Assembly (NCBI GenBank): GCA_049324875.1
Contig: JBMONC010000028.1
Location: forward strand, 1 to 64,000
Direction of reading: 5' to 3'
Origin: JAWLHU01 sp049324875
Lineage (GTDB): Bacteria; Bacillota; Sulfobacillia; Symbiobacteriales; Symbiobacteriaceae
DNA: 64,000 nucleotides
This document shows positions 58,480 through 64,000 of the stretch, in pieces. The translations under genes and the position numbers were made by a program. Below the pieces are notes generated by a model. It was not told the origin of the DNA. It searched no databases and was given only the letters and a program-made list of their open reading frames with translations. The stretch's first letter is position 1. Every line of letters starts with the position of its first letter.

Positions 58480-58944
58480 GTGATGGAGGCGGTGAAGCGG
58501 TACGAACGGATCGCCGGACTCCTGCTGCTGGCGGTGGGGACCGCCGCAGCGCTCTACTCGGTCTTCTACCTGAAGTTTGGGACCCTGAAACGGCCCGACT
58601 CCGGCATGATGCCCTTCCTGGCAGGCTCGGTGCTGGCGCTCTTCAGCGCCCTCTGGCTCTGGGCCGGCCGTGGGAGGGATGAGAGCCCACAACCCTTCTG
58701 GGAGAAGGGGGAGTGGGTTCGACCGGCCCTGGCCCTGGGGCTGCTGCTCCTCTACGCTGTGACGATGGAGTGGATCGGCTACCTGCTCTCCACCCTGCTC
58801 TTCCTGGGCGGGTGGCAGGTCCTGGTGGAGCGGGAGCGGTGGCTGCGGGCGGCGATCGTCACCGTGGTCGGAACGGCGGGCATGTACCTGCTCTTCGCCC
58901 GGCTCCTGGGCGTCCCGGTACCGCCCGGCATCTTCGGACGCTGA
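58480..58944 (+). CDS. tctB: Tripartite tricarboxylate transporter small subunit (TctB)
   Basis: A ~154-residue protein with four membrane helices (IAGLLLLAVGTAAALYSVFY; GMMPFLAGSVLALFSALWLW; PALALGLLLLYAVTMEWIGY; AAIVTVVGTAGMYLLFARLL), the layout of TctB. It pairs with the large TctA subunit 15 bases downstream. Start is uncertain: GTG 58480, ATG 58483 and GTG 58492 are all in frame with purine-rich leaders. Confidence 0.88.
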   Translation: MMEAVKRYERIAGLLLLAVGTAAALYSVFYLKFGTLKRPDSGMMPFLAGSVLALFSALWLWAGRGRDESPQPFWEKGEWVRPALALGLLLLYAVTMEWIGYLLSTLLFLGGWQVLVERERWLRAAIVTVVGTAGMYLLFARLLGVPVPPGIFGR

Positions 58945-58959
58945 AGGGAGGCCTTGTAG

Positions 58960-60468
58960 ATGGAGATCTTTCAGGGCCTGCTGGACGGCTTCGGCGTCAC
59001 CCTGACCACCACCAACCTGCTCTTCGCCTTCCTCGGCGCCCTGCTGGGCACCGCCGTGGGCGTGCTGCCGGGGCTCGGCCCCGCCGCCACCATCTCACTC
59101 CTGCTGCCGGTCACCTACAAGATGGGCTCGCCGGCCACCGCCGTCATCTTCATGGCGGGCATCTACTACGGGGCGATGTACGGCGGCTCCACCACCTCGA
59201 TCCTGCTCAACCTGCCGGGTGAGGCCGCCTCGGTGGTCACCACCCTGGACGGCTACAAGATGGCCCAGCGGGGCCGGGCCGGTGCCGCCCTCGCCATCGC
59301 CGCCATCGGCTCCTTCGTGGCGGGCACCCTGGGGGTGATCGGGCTGACCTTCATCGCCCCGCCGCTGGCGGAGTTCGCCCTCCGCTTCGGCCCGCCCGAG
59401 TACTTTGCCCTCACCCTGGTGGGGCTGCTGCTGGCCGTCTTCCTCTCCGGCTCCTCGCCGGTCAAGGGGATGATCACCCTCTCGCTGGGCCTGCTGCTGG
59501 CCGCCATCGGCCTGGACCCGGTCACCGGCAAGCTCCGCTTCACCTTCGGCTCGGTCGGGCTGGAGAGCGGCTTCGACTTCGTCACCCTGGCGATGGGCAT
59601 CTTCGGCCTCGGCGAGATCTTCTACAACCTGGAGAAGACCGAGACGGCGCAGATGGTGACCAACAGGATCGGCACCCTCTGGCCGAGCGCCCAGGACTGG
59701 GCCCGCTCCCGCTGGGCGATCCTCCGGGGATCGGTGATGGGCTTCTTCATCGGGGTGCTGCCGGGTGGCGGCGCCGTCATCTCCTCGCTGGCCTCCTATG
59801 CCACCGAGCAGCGGCTCTCCAAGCACCCCGAGGAGTTCGGCGAGGGCGCCATCGAGGGGGTGGCGGGACCGGAGTCGGCCAACAACGCCGCCTCCAGCTC
59901 CTCCTTCATCCCGCTGCTCACCCTGGGCATCCCGGGGAACGCCTCCATCGCCATGATCTACGCCGCCCTGCTGATCCAGGGCGTCCAGCCCGGACCCTTC
60001 CTGCTGACAGAGCACCCGCAGGTCTTCTGGGGTGTGATCGCCTCCATGTATATCGGCAACCTGATGCTCCTGCTGCTCAACCTGCCCCTGGTTGGCCTCT
60101 GGGTGCAGCTGCTGAAGGTGCCCTTCTCGATCCTCGGCCCGATCGTGGTGCTCTTCACCGTGGTGGGCGTCTACAGCACCACCAACGACGTCTTCCAGGT
60201 CTTCGCCCTGATCTTCTTCGGCATCCTCGGCTACTTCCTCCGGAAGTTCAACTTTGAGCCCGGACCCCTGCCCATGGCCTTCGTGCTGGCACCGCTGATC
60301 GAAAACTCCATGCGCCAGTCGCTGCTGATCTCCGGCGGCAGCCTCTCGATCTTCGTCACCCGGAAGATGTCGGCCGTCCTGCTGGCCATCTTCGTGCTGC
60401 TGGTGGCGGGACAGATCATCAAGGCGCTCCGCTCCCGTTCCCGCCGCGGAACGAGCAAGGCTGCCTGA
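58960..60468 (+). CDS. tctA: Tripartite tricarboxylate transporter large subunit (TctA)
   Basis: A 502-residue membrane subunit with about twelve helices. The TctA signature GVLPGLGPAATISLLLPVTY is near the N-terminus, with YYGAMYGGSTTSILLNLPGE following. An inverted-repeat second half has GVLPGGGAVISSLASYATEQ and FIPLLTLGIPGNASIAMIY. It uses ion gradients with a periplasmic-type binding protein to import carboxylates. ATG follows GGGAGG. Confidence 0.94.
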   Translation: MEIFQGLLDGFGVTLTTTNLLFAFLGALLGTAVGVLPGLGPAATISLLLPVTYKMGSPATAVIFMAGIYYGAMYGGSTTSILLNLPGEAASVVTTLDGYKMAQRGRAGAALAIAAIGSFVAGTLGVIGLTFIAPPLAEFALRFGPPEYFALTLVGLLLAVFLSGSSPVKGMITLSLGLLLAAIGLDPVTGKLRFTFGSVGLESGFDFVTLAMGIFGLGEIFYNLEKTETAQMVTNRIGTLWPSAQDWARSRWAILRGSVMGFFIGVLPGGGAVISSLASYATEQRLSKHPEEFGEGAIEGVAGPESANNAASSSSFIPLLTLGIPGNASIAMIYAALLIQGVQPGPFLLTEHPQVFWGVIASMYIGNLMLLLLNLPLVGLWVQLLKVPFSILGPIVVLFTVVGVYSTTNDVFQVFALIFFGILGYFLRKFNFEPGPLPMAFVLAPLIENSMRQSLLISGGSLSIFVTRKMSAVLLAIFVLLVAGQIIKALRSRSRRGTSKAA

Positions 60469-60488
60469 TCCTCATGGGGCCAACCCGC

Positions 60489-60516
60489 CTCCGCCACCCC
60501 GCAACCGCGGGCGGAG
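60489..60516 (+). other. Intercistronic hairpin before tctC
   Basis: CTCCGCC pairs with GGCGGAG in the 96-base gap between tctA and tctC, by far the largest gap in the operon. It lacks a T-tract and may stabilise or partly separate the abundant binding-protein message. Confidence 0.5.
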
Positions 60517-60564
60517 CACGGGTCCAATAACCTGGCTGCACCACACGAAAAGGGGGATTCAAGA

Positions 60565-61614
60565 ATGCGTCGCACACGTACCTGGATGGCTCTGACCCTT
60601 GCGCTGCTGCTCCTGGTCGCCGCTGGCTGCGGCGGTGCCTCCAAGCCCGCTGCCGAACCCGCCAAGGAACCCGCCAAGACCGAGCCCAAGCCCGAAGCCC
60701 CCAAGGAGAAGAGCTGGGCCCCTGAGAAGCAGGTCACGCTCGTCGTCCCGTACTCCGCCGGCGGTTCCACCGACTTGCTGGCCCGTGCGGTGGAGAAGGT
60801 CTGGCCGAAGTATGTGAAGCAGCCCCTCGTGGTGGTCAACAAGAGCGCCGCCGGCGGCATCGAGGGCCGGCAGTTCGTGGTGAACGCCCAGCCCGACGGC
60901 TACACCCTGCTGGCGGGCTATGGCTCGGGTGAAGATCTGGTCACCCCTCAGGTCCGCAAGCTCCCCTTCGACACCTTCACCGACCTGGTCTCCGTCGCCC
61001 GGCTCTCGATCCACTCGATCATCGTGGCCGTCCCGGCCAACTCGCCGCACAACAGCCTCAAGGACCTGGTGGACTGGGCCAAGAAGGAGAAGAAGCCGAT
61101 TACCGCTTCGGTCTCCACGGCGGCCGGCTCGGTTGATCTGGTGATGCGCGGCATCGGCACCTCGGCCGGCGTCGAGGTCACCACCGTCCCGCACTCCGGC
61201 GGCTCGCAGGCGGTCACCACCCTGGTGGGCGGCCAGACCATGATGGGCGGCGGCCACCCCTCCGAGATCATGCCCCACGTCAAGTCCGGCAAGCTGAAGG
61301 CGATCGGCGTGGCGCTCCCCGAGCGCGACCCGGCCACCCCGGACATCCCGACGCTGCGGGAGCAGGGCATTCCCTTCCACACCTGGGGCTCCGTCAAGGG
61401 CATTGCCGCTCCGAAGGGCACCCCGCCTGAGGTGATCAAGTTCTACGAGGGCGTCTTCAAGCAGATCGCCGAGGACCCGGACTTCAAGAAGGCGATGGCC
61501 GACATGCTGCAGCCGATCATGTACCAGAACAGCAAGGACTTCGGCGCCTTCATGAAGCAGGCCTACGACGACTACGCCAAGCTGATCAAGGAGCTCAACA
61601 TCCCGAAGCAGTAA
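60565..61614 (+). CDS. tctC: TctC/Bug-family substrate-binding lipoprotein
   Basis: A 349-residue extracytoplasmic binding protein of the tripartite carboxylate system. The lipobox is VAAGC with C22, then a Pro/Lys/Ala linker. The signature VPYSAGGSTDLLARAV and VVNKSAAGGIEGRQFV define the ligand pocket of Bug proteins. Ligands known for the family are carboxylates such as citrate, aspartate, glutamate or terephthalate. A single copy sits with tctBA, so it should set the specificity of this operon. ATG follows AAGGGGG. Confidence 0.93.
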   Translation: MRRTRTWMALTLALLLLVAAGCGGASKPAAEPAKEPAKTEPKPEAPKEKSWAPEKQVTLVVPYSAGGSTDLLARAVEKVWPKYVKQPLVVVNKSAAGGIEGRQFVVNAQPDGYTLLAGYGSGEDLVTPQVRKLPFDTFTDLVSVARLSIHSIIVAVPANSPHNSLKDLVDWAKKEKKPITASVSTAAGSVDLVMRGIGTSAGVEVTTVPHSGGSQAVTTLVGGQTMMGGGHPSEIMPHVKSGKLKAIGVALPERDPATPDIPTLREQGIPFHTWGSVKGIAAPKGTPPEVIKFYEGVFKQIAEDPDFKKAMADMLQPIMYQNSKDFGAFMKQAYDDYAKLIKELNIPKQ

Positions 61615-61641
61615 CGGCTCATACCTGGGAGGATGGTACCC

Positions 61642-62427
61642 ATGCCGAAACTCGCCGCCAACCTGACGATGCTCTTCACCGAGCTCCCCTTCCCGGAGCG
61701 GTTCGCCGCTGCGAAGAAGGCCGGCTTCCGTCACGTGGAGTTCCTGTTCCCCTATGACTACCCCGCTGACCAGGTGAAGGCGTGGGTCGACGAGAACCAG
61801 CTGCAGGTGGTCCTGTTCAACCTGCCCAGCGGCAGCTGGGCGGCGGGCGACCGGGGCATCGCGGCTGATCCCCGCCGGGTGGACGAGTTCCGGGCCGGCG
61901 TTCCGCAGGCGATCGCCTACGCCAGGGCGCTCGGGGTCCCCCGGGTCAACCTCCTGGCGGGCAAGGCCGCACCGGGCTTCTCGGCCGAGGAGCACTGGAA
62001 GACGCTGGTGGCCAACTGCCGCTTTGCGGCGGAGGCCCTGGGCGAGGCCGGGATCAACCTGATGGTGGAGTTCATCAACCACTACGACATCCCGGGCTTC
62101 TTCCTCAACCGGACGGAGCAGGTGCTGGCGCTGATCGACGAGGTCGGGCTGCCCAATGTCTACCTGCAGTACGACGTCTACCACGCCCAGCGGGAGGAGG
62201 GGAACCTGGTTCCCACCATCCGGCAGCACCTGGCGAAGATCGGTCACATTCAGATCGCGGACAACCCGGGGCGCCACCAGCCGGGGACGGGGGAGATCAA
62301 CTACCCCTACCTGCTGGACGAGTTGGACCGGCTGGGCTACAGCGGCTTCGTCTCCATGGAGTACGTGCCCTCGCCCGACACGGTGGATTCGCTGGGCTGG
62401 GTCCGGGAGTTCGGCTATCAGCTCTAA
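61642..62427 (+). CDS. hyi: Hydroxypyruvate isomerase family protein
   Basis: A 261-residue TIM-barrel isomerase of the AP-endonuclease-2-like superfamily, interconverting hydroxypyruvate and tartronate semialdehyde. Marks are ANLTMLFTELPFPERFAAAK, NLMVEFINHYDIPGFFLN, YDVYHAQREEGNLVPTI and HIQIADNPGRHQPGTGEI, with metal-binding Glu/Asp/His residues. Some relatives are 2-oxo-tetronate isomerases (OtnI), an alternative here. ATG at 61642 follows GGGAGGATGG. The reductase gene starts 18 bases after its stop. Confidence 0.9.
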   Translation: MPKLAANLTMLFTELPFPERFAAAKKAGFRHVEFLFPYDYPADQVKAWVDENQLQVVLFNLPSGSWAAGDRGIAADPRRVDEFRAGVPQAIAYARALGVPRVNLLAGKAAPGFSAEEHWKTLVANCRFAAEALGEAGINLMVEFINHYDIPGFFLNRTEQVLALIDEVGLPNVYLQYDVYHAQREEGNLVPTIRQHLAKIGHIQIADNPGRHQPGTGEINYPYLLDELDRLGYSGFVSMEYVPSPDTVDSLGWVREFGYQL

Positions 62428-62445
62428 GTGGGAGGGGTTCGTCGG

Positions 62446-63296
62446 ATGAAGATCGGGTTTATCGGCCTCGGCATCATGGGGAGGCCCATGAGCAAGAACC
62501 TCCTGAAGGCCGGCCATGAGCTGGTCGTCTACGACATCGTGGAGTCCTCGGTGCAGGAGGTGGTCGCCGCCGGCGCCACCGCCGCCCCGTCGGCCCGGGA
62601 TGTGGCCGCGCAGACCAGCTTCATCATCACCATGCTCCCCAACTCGCCGCACGTGAAGGCAGCGATCCTGGGCGAGGGTGGCGTGATCGAGGGCGCGAAG
62701 CCCGGGAGCCTGGTGGTGGACATGTCCTCCATCGACCCGATCGTGGCCCGGGAAGTGGGCACGAAGCTGGCTGAGAAGGGGATCCGCTTCCTGGATGCCC
62801 CGGTCAGCGGCGGGGAGCCCAAGGCGATTGAGGGCACCCTCTCGATCATGGTGGGCGGCGCCGCCGCCGACTTCGAGGAGGCGGTCCCGGTCCTGAAGTG
62901 CATGGGCGCCTCGGTGGTCCGCACCGGCGAGATCGGCGCCGGCAACGTGACCAAGCTGGCGAACCAGATCATCGTGGCGCTGAACATCGCCGCCATGAGC
63001 GAGGCGCTGGTGCTGGCGACGAAGGCCGGGGTCGACCCCGAACTGGTCTACCAGGCGATCCGCGGCGGCCTCGCCGGCTCGACGGTCCTGGACGCCAAGG
63101 CCCCGCTGGCCCTGAACCGCAACTTCAACCCCGGCTTCCGGATCAACCTGCACATCAAGGATCTGGCCAACGCCCTGAGCGCCGGCCACGAGGTAGGCGT
63201 CCCCCTGCCCCTCACCTCCTACGTGATGGAGATCCTCCAGGCGCTGAAGGTAGACGGCATGGGCGACCTGGACCACGGCGCCATCATCCGCTTCTA
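62446..63296 (+). CDS. garR: Tartronate semialdehyde reductase (2-hydroxy-3-oxopropionate reductase), 3' end in gap
   Basis: A beta-hydroxyacid dehydrogenase: N-terminal GFIGLGIMGRPMSKNLLKAG (NADH site), DAPVSGGEPKA (substrate site) and GNVTKLANQ with catalytic K170. It makes glycerate for the operon's glycerate kinase. The frame runs into the N gap after 283 residues; typical length is about 295, so only about a dozen residues are hidden. L-threonate dehydrogenase (LtnD) is a related possibility. ATG follows GGGAGGGG. Confidence 0.92.
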
Positions 63297-63396
63297 NNNN
63301 NNNNNNNNNNNNNNNNNNNNNNNNNNNNNNNNNNNNNNNNNNNNNNNNNNNNNNNNNNNNNNNNNNNNNNNNNNNNNNNNNNNNNNNNNNNNNNNN
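63297..63396. other. Assembly gap (100 N)
   Basis: A run of exactly 100 N. The right flank is one arm of the dispersed inverted-repeat element, so the gap probably contains another copy that stopped assembly. It hides the end of garR and possibly its terminator. Confidence 0.95.
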
Positions 63397-63421
63397 TCAG
63401 GGGAATCCGTGTCATCCGTGG
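63397..63421. repeat. End of a further copy of the dispersed element
   Basis: The 25 bases after the gap match, at 24 positions, the reverse complement of the left end of copy 2 (44929-44953). It includes TCAGGGGAATCCGTGT and ATCCGTGG. This shows an element copy in inverted orientation entering from the gap. Confidence 0.75.
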
Positions 63422-63424
63422 AGG

Positions 63425-63453
63425 TTGACGCCAACCAGCCTGTGTGGTACATT
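63425..63453 (+). promoter_or_regulatory. Promoter of the transketolase gene
   Basis: TTGACG (63425-63430), 17-base spacer and TACATT (63448-63453), 37 bases ahead of the ATG. The -35 begins 4 bases after the repeat end, so element insertion may have shaped this promoter. Confidence 0.65.
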
Positions 63454-63489
63454 CCGGCTGATAGCGGACTTGAAGAGGGAGAGAGGCGC

Positions 63490-64000
63490 ATGAATCCCAC
63501 TGTGACCGCCGACTGGCGTGAGACGGCCCGACGGGTTGCCCGGGGGATCCGGCGGCGGGTGCTGGAGCATGTGATCAACAACAACGGGGGGTACCTGAGC
63601 CAGGCCTGCTCCTCGGCGGAGACCTTTGCGGCGCTCTACACCCGGATCATGAGGCTGGGGCCGAGCCAGGCGCCGATGATTCCGGCGCCCTTTCCGGGGG
63701 TGCCCTCGCCCTCCAACCGGGAGTACTTCACCGGGGCGCTCTACAACGGGCCCCGGGGGGCGGATCTGGATCGCTTCTACATGTCGCCGGCCCACTATGG
63801 GCTGGTGCTTTACGCCGCCCTCATCGAGACGGGGCGGATGGCGCCGGAGGGGCTGGCGCAGTTCAACAAGGACGGGGCCTCCGTCGAGATGATCGGGGCG
63901 GAGCACTCGCCGGGGATGGAGGTGACCACCGGCTCCCTCGGGCAGGGGCTCTCCCAGGCGCTGGGGGTGGCCCTGGCGCGCAAGCTCCGGGGGGAATCGG
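63490..64000 (+). CDS. Transketolase, N-terminal (ThDP-binding) part, cut by window end
   Basis: The first 170 residues of a transketolase-type protein. RRRVLEHVINNNGGYLSQA with SAETFAALY is the N-terminal helix region. YMSPAHYGLVLYAALIETG and AEHSPGMEVTTGSLGQGLSQ, followed by ALGVALARKLRG, give the donor-side substrate and thiamine-diphosphate contacts. Whether it is a split N-terminal subunit or a full enzyme cannot be seen. ATG follows GAGGGAGAGAGG. It has its own promoter, separate from the catabolic operon. Confidence 0.9.
   Translation, partial: MNPTVTADWRETARRVARGIRRRVLEHVINNNGGYLSQACSSAETFAALYTRIMRLGPSQAPMIPAPFPGVPSPSNREYFTGALYNGPRGADLDRFYMSPAHYGLVLYAALIETGRMAPEGLAQFNKDGASVEMIGAEHSPGMEVTTGSLGQGLSQALGVALARKLRGES

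Noticed and set aside
62898..63428. A forward frame spanning the second gap and ending after it
   Set aside because: Its sequence is the wrong frame of garR (Arg/Gly/Asp-rich). The real garR frame starts at 62446 with full family motifs.

Overview
The window reads as chromosome of a GC-rich Firmicute, most like Symbiobacterium or a relative (inferred, not proven). Third codon positions are overwhelmingly G/C, Shine-Dalgarno sites are strong, and GTG and TTG starts are common. The gene set is Gram-positive: a bacilliredoxin, Rrf2-cysteine desulfurase-MnmA, a PASTA penicillin-binding protein, a guanine riboswitch before xpt, a Bmp-type nucleoside ABC importer and an S-layer-homology (SLH) surface protein. 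Two runs of 100 N are assembly gaps that cut gene ends.

Region by region. 0.1-7.2 kb holds threonine aldolase, a THUMP-type RNA methyltransferase, RarA, a SnoaL-like protein and a two-gene ADP-forming acyl-CoA synthetase. 7.4-12.0 kb is a signalling cluster: an OmpR-type regulator, a shortened R2lox-like protein, a lone receiver, a PAS hybrid kinase with two receivers, and an HPt protein facing it. 12.2-19.7 kb carries a YwiC-like membrane protein, an MFS transporter, a GH3 glucosaminidase, bacilliredoxin, a pentapeptide-repeat protein, a TPR-like protein and UspA. 19.7-24.8 kb has a PASTA transpeptidase followed by rrf2-iscS-mnmA, which has its own promoter and a palindromic operator candidate. 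24.9-29.4 kb is mostly envelope or small proteins.

29.4-33.5 kb is the most unusual stretch. A tRNA operon (Lys-Thr-Ile) is followed at once by an approximately 520-nt highly structured, apparently non-coding RNA with a 12-bp long-range closing stem and its own terminator. After it comes an island of unrecognised proteins with less GC-biased codons, including a reading frame broken by one in-frame amber codon. 33.6-39.1 kb has a stand-alone DUF1537 C-terminal domain, RtcB, a patatin-like hydrolase and a three-gene membrane/TPR/AAA+ operon.

39.2-44.9 kb is a purine salvage unit: guanine riboswitch, xpt, and a BmpA/ATPase/two-permease importer. 45.4-52.4 kb is one 2306-residue exported SLH protein with 13 tandem cadherin/Ig-like repeats, bracketed by two copies of a short nested inverted-repeat element. 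52.8-63.3 kb is one catabolic operon under a FadR-type regulator: Ldh-family dehydrogenase, two HpcH/HpaI aldolases, glycerate kinase, a D-hydroxyacid dehydrogenase, a TctBAC transporter, hydroxypyruvate isomerase and tartronate semialdehyde reductase. It probably takes up an organic acid, cleaves a keto-deoxy acid to a C3 semialdehyde, and feeds it through glycerate to 2-phosphoglycerate. The window ends inside a transketolase N-terminal gene.
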